44,158 nt of DNA from Branchiostoma floridae (taxonomy: Eukaryota; Chordata; Leptocardii; Amphioxiformes; Branchiostomatidae): contig NC_049980.1 of the NCBI RefSeq assembly GCF_000003815.2, forward strand, positions 1,711,411-1,755,568, given 5' to 3'. Position 1 is the first letter of the stretch. Each line of letters begins with the position of its first letter. The notes beneath the pieces are model-generated. The model was given only the letters and a program-made list of their open reading frames with translations. It was not told where the DNA came from and searched no databases. Positions 33,532 to 43,398 of the stretch are shown piece by piece. A program made the translations under genes and the position numbers.

Positions 33532-33756
33532 CTGTAACACAGCAGGGAACAACATTTTTTTAATCATCAGTGCAAAGAGTTCTTTTACAGAATAACATTT
33601 ACTAGTATTTATGTCAAACAATTGGAACTAACAGGTACAATGTGTGCATGGTACCTTTTATGTATTTTTTCAGATTTCAAGAATAAATATGCTATGATGA
33701 TGATGACTGTGTAATATCGTATATATCGTACAATGTACATTAGGGGTTGATACAGT

Positions 33757-34098
33757 CAGGCTTTTAGCCAGGTAGGCGTACAGGCGTACATTGTACGCCC
33801 TGTTAGAAAAATAACTCAAATTGTACGCCCTTACACTGGGGAGCAGATCCTCTGACAAGCATGAAATTCTGATTGACCAGGGATGCTACAGGTCACATGT
33901 GGCTTGTCTGACAGTAAATTTGCTTCATTCCCCCAAATTTGCACCTCAAAATGTGGGAAATGGTGTTTCAGAGAGTTATAAATTTCAAAATTTTCTGAGT
34001 GAGGTTGTCCCCAGACCCCCTACAATACTCATGCCTGCAGCGCTCGCCAAACAGAAGAAAATTGGACACCCTATGATAAAATCCTAGCTAAAAGCCTG
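33757..34098. mobile_element. hAT-like element with exact 8-bp target duplication
   Basis: Termini CAGGCTTTTAGCCAGG and CCTAGCTAAAAGCCTG are inverted repeats with one mismatch. GATACAGT stands directly outside both ends (33749-33756 and 34099-34106). Inside, GGCGTACA and TGTACGCC words form the palindrome GGCGTACATTGTACGCC. Confidence 0.85.
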
Positions 34099-34109
34099 GA
34101 TACAGTACA

Positions 34110-34520
34110 GAAAATTCAGGTACAGGCCCAGTTCAGTAATCTCCAAGCAGATCCTACAATCGCATAAGATGGTACTAAACTGGCCAAAGAATGTAAGCAG
34201 CCAAGGAGTACATTTGCCATGTAGTCAAGCACACTCATTGGCCAGCTTCACTCCTCTGGCAGCTTTTGATACTATCTCATGCTACAATAGGATCTGCTTG
34301 GAGATTACAGTTCATTAGGTCCAGAAAATCAGGTTTCATGTCAGGAACTTCAAACCTGGACCTGATTGTCAGGGAGACTAATGTGAATAGGCAATACTCA
34401 AAACAATGGTACATTTCACTACAAAAGGAATCCGTTTGGTGGAGTATCTGAATTCCACTGGTGTTTTAAATCATGTCTTCGTAAACAATGCTAACTGTCA
34501 CTGTAAGTTTGACTGAAGGA
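34110..34520 (-). repeat. Dispersed repeat with GGACCTGA words, minus copy
   Basis: The reverse complement matches 30945-31199 block by block (AGTCAAACTTACAG, GTTTACGAAGACATGATTT, GGATTCCTTTTGTAGTGAAA, ACCATTGTTTTGAG, GACAATCAGGTCC). It is interrupted by the MITE at 34136-34308. Confidence 0.7.
34136..34308. mobile_element. MITE nested in another repeat
   Basis: Termini GTAATCTCCAAGCAGATCCTA and its reverse complement. AGTTCA flanks both sides, a probable target duplication; removing the insert rejoins the host repeat. Confidence 0.8.
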
Positions 34521-35921
34521 ACTTTAATTCTTAAATTAAATTACTTTAATTCGCTCTTAAATATTCTTTCTTGGACCCCCACAAGCCACAAAACGCATGC
34601 CTTAATTCATTTCCTAATTACATGTAGTAAAATATCCGCTAATTTGTTCAGGTCATTTTATTCCTTCCGACTGGAGCAACAACAAAAAAATTACGGTTTT
34701 ATAACAAAAAACACCCCTAAATGTACATGCAACATAAAATTATTGGCGAATTCATAGTTTGATACAATTATATGCACAAAACTGCACATATACCCAGTAA
34801 AAAATCTGTATTTTAAGCTATTTTATTCAAGCATGAAATTCTGATATCTGCACAACAATCTTTCCCTGTGTAATTTCATTTCAATTGCCTTGTTTACCAC
34901 AAAGGTATGCAAAGAACCCACTTCTCTGACATCAAAACCACAGAAAATTACAGGTGGCTACCCGCCAACTTGCCTTATTTGCATGCGAAAGCAGGGTTGT
35001 ACCAACAATTGAAAGGATATAACAAAAGCTTGTTTGATGTTGATTTTCACATATTATGAAGTAGTTAGCTAATCTATTCACTTATGTCTAAATAACTCTA
35101 ATCTTTAATCTTTGTTTCCAGCTGAAAATCAAATTCTTAGCTCTACAAAGCTGAAGTTTTTCAGCTGTACCCCCACCCCTTGAGTGGAACAGTCCAAGAT
35201 GATGTAATGGAAACCAAACCTGCAGGGTGAATGCCAGTATGGTGGCGTATAGAAACTAACTCATTGTGGTTAGAAACTGACTCACAAAATTCCCCTCCCC
35301 CACATTTTGGCCTGGAGATATAGGAGGGAAACGGTCGGGGAAGTTTTCACTGCACTGCTAACAACCTGAGGTGGGCTTTACAGTTCAGCTGGGATTCTGC
35401 ATGGTTGCTGAAATAGTGAGTAATGGAATCAAACAACTTCAAATATCCTACATCTCAGCATACATGTAAAATATTTTTGGGTTTAGTCTGATTCAGTAAG
35501 TGCATTAATTCCAATTATATTTACTAGTGCCGTTATGTTGGTAAAGACGTACTACCAAAAACTATAAAGCAGTATAAGTTCTAGACCATCGATTGGCTCG
35601 ATAAGTAAACAGTTCAATATGTACAGGAGTTCTAAATAAATTGCTTCCAATGTAATAAAATGTATAATTTCCTTTACTTTGAGCAAATTGAACAAATATT
35701 TCCATCAGCATTTTACCAATGAAAAGCCATGCATTACAGCTAAGAGATTGGGAATGTTAAAACTGTACATTTGCATTCATAATATCCATTTAGCCAAGGA
35801 GCTTTTATTTAGCCAAGGATTTAGCAAAATATCCTATTATAGTAATTTCAGGTTTTAACTTTTTACTGGCAATAAAAACAAAAGGTCTAAAGTGGTATTT
35901 TACATTGCTGGGATGGCAATA
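34521..35921. other. Inner part of the large lmbrd1 intron
   Basis: AT-rich, no gene or well-bounded element recognised. Confidence 0.4.
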
Positions 35922-37539
35922 CAGTGAAACCTGTCTATAGGGGTCACTCAAGGGACTGACCAAATTTGGCCCCTATGGGCAGGTGGCCCCTATAGGCAGT
36001 ATAGCCAAAAAGGTACATTTCACCACAAGCAATAAGTGACAAGGCATGCAGCTTCCACTGAGATACCGAGTATTTATTGACATATTATTATTTAAACTAA
36101 ATATGAGTTTAAAACAAACAGTTTAATCAAATAGATTTGTATTACTACTACTGCTACAGCACTGTAGCTGCTCCCTTATTAGACTGTATAGTCAAAATGT
36201 ATGTCAATCATGACATTAGCTATTAACAGAGAAGACAGTGTACTATTATTAGACATTTAACACTAATCTGAGGCCGACCGACACTTGCTCCGAAATCAGC
36301 CGCTAGTTGACGGGAGGACTTGCCGTTCTCGGAACGCCGAATGACCAACGTCAATGCGTGTCCCTCGGGAGTCGAAGCCTTCGACATCGTATTTCTGAGT
36401 CAAAACTGACAGACATTTGCTTGGTTCTCTTGTCTTTTATACAGTTAGAATTGTCTGAACACGAAGTCAGCGCCGCCATTTTCCTTTGTTCTCGGTCTGA
36501 CTTTTCTTAGCTTGGGTCACAGCGCGCGTCTCCGGCAACTTTGCCAATCGAATAGTCAAATCGCGTACATTCCGCTAGTTGCCGGCAAAAATTAGACGTT
36601 CAATCACTGCTGATCACAAGTTCATAATCATTTCTAAACATCAAAACACCACAAAAACTTTCACTTGTTCAGGAAGGCTTGGCTTGACTTGTCTGCATGC
36701 GCCATTATGCCAAGGTGGTCACGTCGAAATAAAACTGTCTCTACGTAGGCTTATTTCTTTGACAAAAAATCCAACTTCGTCTAGTTCTTCCATAAATAAC
36801 GTTGATTTAATTGATTCTTATCGTTTTTATACCATGATCACCGTATTTTGTGCTATAAATCAGAATTCTTGTTGCCACATTTTACCTTGGCAAAAATGGA
36901 GTCGTCCACTGACCCCTATTGACCTTGTTTACCTTCTGAGGCGGCGCCATCTTGGAAAATTTACGCAAATACAATTCCGATATTTTTGGCCCGCGCAATA
37001 CGATAATTAGACCAGCGTACATGGATTTCAAGAGCCTATAACATCAGATACATGAACGGACGGTCTACTTGTAAAATCTGTCCATATATTCTTTCAGTCT
37101 GCACAGAAATGACGATGTAGAGAAGGGTAGAGTGCAAAGAGTCTGAGACGAGAAAAACGCCAACAACACGTTGGTGGAAAAACTTCGCATAAAATCACAT
37201 AATTTTGTAAAATGTTTCTTTATTCAATGTTTCCTTCGTAAATCGTCCAAGTTGAGCCTATATTTTGCTGATGTAGTGCAGAAATTGAAAAAAGTGAACC
37301 CCGCGTGGGTTTAGCGCGGCGTAACGCGGCCAGCCAGTCGCACCGGTGACCGCTATCGGCAGTGTTGGCATAGCGGCCGGACTGAAAATCGGCTGGCCGC
37401 GACCGCATTCGACAGGTGACCGCTATAGACTATTTCTTAATGCTTAGGTCAATGGGAAAAATCCAAGGGACCGACAAAAAGTGACCGCAATGGCCAGGTG
37501 GCCCCTATACTCAGGTGACCCCTAAGGCAGGTTTCACTG
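35922..37539 (-). mobile_element. pogo/Tigger-like DNA transposon, degenerate
   Basis: Termini CAGTGAAACCTGTCTATAGG and CCTAAGGCAGGTTTCACTG are inverted repeats flanked by TA on both sides. CAGTGAAACCTGT termini with TA duplications are typical of pogo/Tigger elements. GGCCCCTATAGGC-like words repeat near both ends. Inside is a short transposase remnant on the minus strand (36223-36387). At 1.6 kb it is shorter than an autonomous copy. Confidence 0.85.
36223..36387 (-). pseudogene. pogo-type transposase N-terminal remnant (CENP-B-like HTH)
   Basis: From an ATG at 36387 the frame reads MSKASTPEGHALTLVIRRSE then NGKSSRQLAADFGASVGRPQ before a stop after 54 residues. ENGKSSRQLAADFGAS matches the first helix-turn-helix of CENP-B/pogo transposases (E.G.S...LA..FGVS). 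The DDE catalytic domain is not present, so the copy cannot transpose by itself. Confidence 0.7.
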
Positions 37540-38031
37540 TATGTAGTAAAAATAGAGGGGCTAAAAATTCAAGAGTCAAGCTGCATACATACTAATGTTG
37601 CTAGTATAAGGCCATTTTGATTTGATTCTAAAGGATGATGATATCGACATGGGCATCAATTTTTGGTTGTTCTCAAAACAAAAGTTTTCCACCATACTGT
37701 AAGTCATACAAAGCAGCTTTGAAATGAGCAAAAATATGACATACATTTACAATATTGGAAAATTTATACTGATGTCTTAGAAAGTCAATTCCAAGGTCAA
37801 AGGAGGAGATGTGAAAGAAAAAAAATGAAGACTTATTATTTGGGATACTTTTAGATACCTCTGTGTGTTTGATTATTTCTCAAACCTTCCTGACCACAGA
37901 GAGGTTTAATTTTATTTATCATCTTTTTTTGCTTTGCATACTTTGATGCCATCCATATAATCAAATCAACATGATGACCTTCAAAGGAAAATGCCATTTT
38001 GTGTGTGTTAACTTTAACTTTTATTTTCCAC

Positions 38032-38033
38032 AG
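38032..38033 (+). promoter_or_regulatory. Splice acceptor just upstream of the TLR start
   Basis: TTTATTTTCCACAG ends here, 29 bp before the TLR ATG, with a good pyrimidine tract. This suggests that a non-coding 5' exon, somewhere upstream, is spliced onto a single coding exon. Confidence 0.5.
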
Positions 38034-38062
38034 CCAATCAGTTCAAAGGCGCCCAAAACACA

Positions 38063-40612
38063 ATGATGGTGAAAACATCTCTTCTGCTATCCATCCTGCT
38101 CCTTTCTGTGGCCATGATGTCAGAAGGGAGTGGGGCAACAGTGCCATCTGTCTGGAGTCAGAGGAACTGCAGCAGGCGGGGTTATGCCACTGAAGACTGC
38201 AGCCACCTCCATCTGCGGCATGTACCAAACAATCTACCACCATCAACCCATGTCCTGATCCTCTCCCACAACATGCTCACACGTCTATACAACTCCTCCT
38301 TCCAAGGCCTACCCAATCTAGAAACACTACACCTTGGCTACAACAGCATCTCTACCATGTATGCTGGAGCTTTCAGTGGCCTTCAACATCTCACCAAACT
38401 AACTCTGGATCGCAATCAGCTGAGGGTCTCCAAACTGTTCCCCGGTGTTTTCGACAGAATTACAAACTTAACCACGTTGGATCTTTCATACAATTACTTT
38501 GAGGCCATACCAAGCGAGACCTTTACACATACAGCCAGACTGGAGAGCCTGAACCTCACCCATAACTTACTGACGTCTCTGGATGGTACAAGCTTTGCAA
38601 CAATGCCGAATAGGACGCTCCACGTTTTAAATCTGTCGGAAAATAATTTGGAGACGATCACAGTAGATGCCTTCCAGCCACTGAGGAAGATCAGGCATCT
38701 TGTGCTGGATAAAGCGATTAAGGGAGAGATGCTGCTTCGCGACCTTTGCACCGCTCTCGGGAAAACGGAAGTCACCTCTCTTTCCGCACGCTGGATCGAT
38801 CTAACGACGCTAAAGCAGACAACCCTGCAGCCATTGGGCAATTCTTCCACTCAAACACTGGACCTTTCAAACAACGCACTGACAGAGCTTCCTGACAATG
38901 TCTTTGCTACATTAGCTTCCTTAAAAACTCTTCTGTTACAGAACAACAAGATATTTCATATCAGTTCACAGGCCTTCTATGGACTTCAGAGTATTGTAAC
39001 CCTGAATATGAAGAACAACACCAGTACCCCAAAGGTAATCAAATCCTCCATGTTTGAAGGTTTTGTGGAAGGGAAACTAACCCATCTAAACCTTCGACAG
39101 AACAACATTCAAAAGATCTCCAGACAAAGCTTCCAACATTGTTCATCTCTCACAACATTGGACCTATCACACAACACCATGGACCAGAGAATCTATGGTG
39201 AGGAGTTTGCTGGACTTCCCAACCTTCAGGATTTGTTCCTGAGTGACAACAAGAACATACTTTTGACAGGGGATTCTTTTAAATATGTACCGACTTTGAA
39301 AAACCTACTAATGAGTAGAGTACAGCATAAGTTTCGACACATCGCGGCCGAGCCGTCCCCATTTCAATACCTGAACCAATTGACTTGGCTCGACTTGAGT
39401 CATAATAACATGGATTACATTGAAAATGGAGCTTTCACGAACTTGACATCTCTAAAGGAACTTTCCTTGAACAACAACAACCTGTACAGGCTTTGGGAAC
39501 CGGGAACCACCGTCTTGTTTCTTGAAGGTCTGACGAATCTGAACACAATTTTTCTGTCCAGGAATGGTTTCCGTCAAATCCACAAAGATGCCTTCAAGAA
39601 CCTTACACTCCTGAACAATCTCTACCTGAGTTACAACAAGATTAGCATCTTACCTGATAACCTTTTCCAAAGTTCCACAAAGCTGTCCACTCTAGATCTT
39701 AGGAACAACTCCATAACAGTCATCAACGAGACTGTGTTTCATCCCTTTTTGTCGTCCCTGAAGAGAATGTACCTCGCTGGAAATCCGCTATACTGCACGT
39801 GTGAAATGGCGTGGTTTCGGGACTGGCTTAACAGCACAAAAGCAGACGTCGGTAACCTTACCCGTGACGTTCTCTGCTCCTATCCCCTCAAACTCAACAA
39901 GAAGTCCATTCTGAACTTTGACACGCAGGTCTGCAGAGTAAACTGGGAACATGTGTCACATGTTACCATGATAGTAACGACCACCTCCATTTCTCTTTAC
40001 ATGATGCTAGCCCTTCTCTTCAGAAACCATTTCCACTTCTATATCGAGTACACATGGCACCTTCTACGAGCTAAGATTCAACGACCCCGCAAAATTCCAA
40101 ATGGCGTAAAGAAGTACGACGCCTTTATTTCCTACTGTAGCAAGGACACCAGAAAATGGGTCCGAGAACGTCTGATAAAAAAACTCGAGGAAGAAGGACA
40201 GCCAAAATTCAAACTCTGTATTCATGAGAGAGACTTCCCAGCCGGAGCGCCCATCATTGAGAACATTATAGACAGTATTGAATCCAGCAGGAAGACTGTC
40301 TGTCTCATCACTAAGAACTTTCTCAATAGCGGATGGTGTAAACAGGAGTTTTATCTGGCGCAGCTCGGCTTGTTCGAAGACAAAGATGACTCGCTGATCC
40401 TGGTAGTCATGGAGGATATTCCTGACTACTGTCTGACCCGCTATGCCCGACTCCGCCGCTTCATGTGTCGAAACACGTACCTAGAATGGTCCGAGAATCC
40501 AAATACGCAGCCACTGTTCTGGCAGAGGTTACGTAATGCTCTGAACACAGACAACAGACCACAAAGGTGCACCAGATATGGGGCCATTGTTGTGGAAGAT
40601 GAGATGGACTGA
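38063..40612 (+). CDS. Toll-like receptor, complete, single coding exon
   Basis: 849 residues, within the usual TLR range. Residues 1-23 form a signal peptide. Residues 35-60 hold Cys pairs of an N-terminal cap. About 19-20 leucine-rich repeats follow (LDLSYNYFEAI, LDLSNNALTEL, LDLSHNNMDYI, LYLSYNKISIL). One C-terminal cap starts at NPLYCTCEMAWF (C578, C580). A membrane helix lies at about 634-655. The TIR domain spans about 684-828: box 1 YDAFISY (685-691), box 2 ERDFPAG (722-728), box 3 FW (819-820). The single C-cap makes it a vertebrate-type (single Cys cluster) TLR. By family knowledge it recognises microbial ligands and recruits MyD88-type adaptors. The box 2 loop Pro/Gly is present but ordered PAG rather than the common PG. 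It is nested antisense in an lmbrd1 intron. The ATG at 38063 has A at -3; a second ATG follows at once. Ligand and orthology cannot be given. Confidence 0.96.
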   Translation: MMVKTSLLLSILLLSVAMMSEGSGATVPSVWSQRNCSRRGYATEDCSHLHLRHVPNNLPPSTHVLILSHNMLTRLYNSSFQGLPNLETLHLGYNSISTMYAGAFSGLQHLTKLTLDRNQLRVSKLFPGVFDRITNLTTLDLSYNYFEAIPSETFTHTARLESLNLTHNLLTSLDGTSFATMPNRTLHVLNLSENNLETITVDAFQPLRKIRHLVLDKAIKGEMLLRDLCTALGKTEVTSLSARWIDLTTLKQTTLQPLGNSSTQTLDLSNNALTELPDNVFATLASLKTLLLQNNKIFHISSQAFYGLQSIVTLNMKNNTSTPKVIKSSMFEGFVEGKLTHLNLRQNNIQKISRQSFQHCSSLTTLDLSHNTMDQRIYGEEFAGLPNLQDLFLSDNKNILLTGDSFKYVPTLKNLLMSRVQHKFRHIAAEPSPFQYLNQLTWLDLSHNNMDYIENGAFTNLTSLKELSLNNNNLYRLWEPGTTVLFLEGLTNLNTIFLSRNGFRQIHKDAFKNLTLLNNLYLSYNKISILPDNLFQSSTKLSTLDLRNNSITVINETVFHPFLSSLKRMYLAGNPLYCTCEMAWFRDWLNSTKADVGNLTRDVLCSYPLKLNKKSILNFDTQVCRVNWEHVSHVTMIVTTTSISLYMMLALLFRNHFHFYIEYTWHLLRAKIQRPRKIPNGVKKYDAFISYCSKDTRKWVRERLIKKLEEEGQPKFKLCIHERDFPAGAPIIENIIDSIESSRKTVCLITKNFLNSGWCKQEFYLAQLGLFEDKDDSLILVVMEDIPDYCLTRYARLRRFMCRNTYLEWSENPNTQPLFWQRLRNALNTDNRPQRCTRYGAIVVEDEMD

Positions 40613-40885
40613 TATGATATCAAACATATTATTACAAACAATTCGACTCTGTACTCCAGTAATAACGTTATAGTATTTTTGTAACAAGACGTATTTATTT
40701 CTTGTGTTCAATGATATCGAAGTTATTTCTGCCTGCTTAGTTGTGCAAACGTGTGCATGTTCAGTCAATTCCACATACAGAGGTGTCTTGCTACATCCTT
40801 TGTCTCATGCATGTACTTTACCTTCCAGATTGACCATAGGCGGTAGGCCATCGAGTTTTTGTTGAAATCAGTATTAGTTTGCTGT

Positions 40886-40891
40886 AATAAA
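40886..40891 (+). terminator. Probable TLR poly(A) signal inside a fold-back element
   Basis: AATAAA, 274 bp after the TLR stop. It is the first canonical signal downstream of the gene and lies within the left arm of the element at 40831-41928. Confidence 0.55.
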
Positions 40892-40898
40892 ATCTGAC

Positions 40899-41205
40899 TC
40901 CACGGAAAGATTCCCGAGAATCGTACACTTACACACACTGGGTACTAGGTCCACGGAAAGATTCCCGAGAATCGTACACTTACACACACTGGGTACTAGG
41001 TCCACGGAAAGATTCCCGAGAATCGTACACTTACACACACTGGGTACTCGGTCCACGGAAAGATTCCCGAGAATCGTACACTTATACACACTGTTATCAC
41101 TTTTATACACACACTGTGTACTCGGTCCACGGAAAGATTCCCGAGAATCGTACACTTACACACACTCTGTACTTGGTCCACGGAAAGATTCCCGAGAATC
41201 GTACA
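40899..41205. repeat. Six-copy 51-bp tandem repeat
   Basis: CCACGGAAAGATTCCCGAGA recurs at 40900, 40951, 41002, 41053, 41127 and 41178. Spacing is 51 bp except for one 74-bp step that contains a partial duplication of the ACTTATACACACTG segment. GATTCCCGAGAATC is a near-palindrome. Confidence 0.95.
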
Positions 41206-42320
41206 CTTAGCGGTTACACAAACTGTCGATTCCAAAGAATCACACATACGAACGGTTGCCGAAATCACCCGAAGTTTGCCGAACACCGACTTCCGAACGC
41301 TTTGGTGTTAGGAACAATAATGAATAGGTAGGAAATGCAGTTTTAAAAGCCCTTGTTTTCGGTGAAATGCCGCAATGAAATAAGACACGTTGATACTACT
41401 TATTATCTAGGTGTTACTTACTAGCCATGTAAGATTTCTTGGGACTCAACACCTAATAATAAAGAAGATATGCAACATTTTGTAAAGTCCGGTTTCCGGG
41501 GAACAGCGTTACCAGCAGTACCATATTTGGCCGCTAGGGTCGCTGCTGCACAAGAATATTACATCATTGCTAGCCAATCAGACGAGAGACTCAGATTTCC
41601 CGCCAAAGTTTCGGTGAACCAAGTACGCACCGCGTGTTTTATAGTGTAATAGTGTAGTGTATGATTCTCGGGAATCTTTTAGTGGACTGAGTACACAGTG
41701 ATGTCAATGATTCTCGGAATTTTTTCAGAGAGAGTGTGTCAATGTATGATTCTGGGGACTATTTGAGTGGACCGAGTACACTGAGTGTGTGGTAGTCAGT
41801 GTATGATTCTCAGGAATCTCTGTGGAACGAGTACACACTGTTTGAGTTCATAGAGTCTGATTTTAATACGACAAAGTGCATATGATACTGATTTCAACAA
41901 ATACTCGATGGCCTATCGCCTTTGGTCAAACCAGCCACGTTGAAAACTATTCTCACGTAAAAGCTGAGAAGTCCCAGATCCACCATAGAACCGTGGTTCT
42001 AACTCACTTTCCCTGCTGGTCACCCCTATTGGTAACGCTCTTGCCGGGAAGCATTTCCTACCCAGTCATTTATATGTAGTTAGTCAAGTTAGCCCTCTTG
42101 GCAGTTCATCGGTTCGAGCAGGCCTTCGCGAACGCGTTCGAGCAAACTGCGAAACTGTTCTACTCCCGTCGGCCTTTGCGTGAACTATCCCCGTGATCTA
42201 GAACGACGCAGCAAACGGAGCTCGGCATCTTGATTATTATTTGATTCAATGGACTGAGTACAGTACGGTATTACTGTATACAGTGTGTGTTGGGTATATA
42301 CGTACAAAGATAGCAACAGC

Positions 42321-42356
42321 GATTTCAACAAAAACTCGATGGCCTATCGCCCATGG
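42321..42356 (+). repeat. Solo terminus of the fold-back family
   Basis: GATTTCAACAAAAACTCGAT and GGCCTATCGCCCATGG repeat the right-end sequence of the 40831-41928 element, in the same orientation, about 400 bp beyond it. It may be a second, truncated copy or the original outer end. Confidence 0.65.
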
Positions 42357-42894
42357 ATTGACCATATAGTTCAGTTAAGGCATTTTCTATCTTGTCAGGG
42401 TACAAGGATGTTACTTATGACAAAATCTTAAAGAAAATGTGTTACTGCAAAGTTATTATAAAAAATCATTCTGAATTGCAAATTATAGATTAAAACTGAC
42501 TAACTGGCATACAAATTTATCATATGTTTACATGCAATATATCATACATAAACTTGTAACAAGACTTGACTGTTCATATTAGCTTATTCATGATTAAACA
42601 CACATACTGCAGTTCCAGTTGTTTATGTGTGATTTTTTATGTCTCTTATCAAAGGAAAGCTCCAGAAGGAAGTGTTATTTTCTTTTAGATATTAATCTTA
42701 GGAAGTAATAAATGCATACTACTTTGCATTATACTATTAATTAACTACTAGTTCAATGAACCCAAATTCCAACATCAGATTCTTAAATAAGTACTATGAC
42801 AGACATTTTATTATCTTTCTTACGCTTAGATGTCAACAATATGGTTTATACTAGTACCCGGTATACTTTGATATCTTTCCATACATAGATTTAC

Positions 42895-42980
42895 TGAAAT
42901 ATTTGGGTGCAAAAAATTGGGTGCACAGCTACAGTTTTGGGTACATCAAGGTGCACATGCACCCAGTATCTCAAGCCCTG
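42895..42980. repeat. Word-repeat element fragment (GGGTGCAC words)
   Basis: TTTGGGTGCA, TTGGGTGCAC and TTTTGGGTACAT precede the palindrome GGTGCACATGCACC and the end CAGTATCTCAAGCCCTG. The layout is the same as at 21856-22184, with a different word. Confidence 0.55.
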
Positions 42981-43009
42981 CTATTTAAATCCCGGTGAAT
43001 GATATATAC

Positions 43010-43150
43010 ATATAGAATACAAGACGGTGTATTCCGTATCACCCAAGGTACTAGCCCGACCGCGAGAAGGATCGCCCGAAGGCCGGAGGGTGATCCGACC
43101 CGCGGGAGGGCTGGGTCTGAGGGTGATGTGGAATACACCGTGTTGTATTT
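43010..43150 (+). mobile_element. GC-rich palindromic MITE, complete copy
   Basis: Termini ACGGTGTATTCCGTATCACC and GGTGATGTGGAATACACCGT are inverted repeats with two mismatches. The inside (GCCCGACCGCGAGAAGGATC, GCCCGAAGGCCGGAGGG) is itself partly self-complementary. A partial copy lies at 29430-29546. The right end is 21 bp from the lmbrd1 donor at 43171. Confidence 0.8.
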
Positions 43151-43171
43151 TGACATAAATTATGTACTTAC

Positions 43172-43266
43172 TGATCTGCAAGTTGAATCTTCATCCTTCT
43201 CCTCATAGAAGAAGTACATGAAGGGGATGAGGAGGAAGGCAAACACCATCACTGCACAGTACAGTG
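43172..43266 (-). CDS. lmbrd1: lmbrd1: lysosomal cobalamin transporter, most upstream exon in window
   Basis: LMBD1 is a polytopic lysosomal membrane protein needed, with ABCD4, to release cobalamin into the cytosol (family knowledge). This exon has acceptor ATGTTCCAG and donor GTAAGTAC and reads LYCAVMVFAFLLIPFMYFFY then EEKDEDSTCRS. It matches LYSVILFCVFFWIPFVYFYYEEKDDDD of human LMBD1 (recalled). It starts with two bases of a split codon and ends in phase 0. Joining the 13 exons gives about 436 residues with uninterrupted frame; human LMBD1 is about 540, so roughly 100 N-terminal residues lie upstream, beyond 44158. All key helices from here to the acidic tail are present. Confidence 0.95.
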
Positions 43267-43398
43267 CTGGAACATTGGACATGAGGAATCATAAATTACT
43301 AAATGAACTATTAATCTCTGTGAAAAGTTGGCAACATACAGTACTACACTGTACTTGAATGTAACTTATCTTAAGTTCATCTGTGACGGTAGTCAACA

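Larger units (their letters stand above)
40831..41928. mobile_element. Fold-back element with satellite-bearing arms
   Basis: The left end (TGACCATAGGCGGTAGGCCA, CATCGAG, TTGTTGAAATCAGTAT) recurs reverse-complemented at the right end (ATACTGATTTCAACAAATAC, CGATGGCCTATCGCC, TTTGGTCA). Further in, the left arm has six units of a 51-bp tandem repeat (40899-41205), and the right arm has about three decayed units in reverse orientation (41661-41831). Long inverted arms built of tandem repeats are the hallmark of fold-back (FB-type) elements. The central ~440 bp has no recognised gene. Confidence 0.75.

Noticed and set aside
40874-41286. Minus-strand frames with repeated CKCTILGNLSVD peptides
   Set aside because: The peptide repeat is produced by the 51-bp satellite (17 codons), not by a gene.
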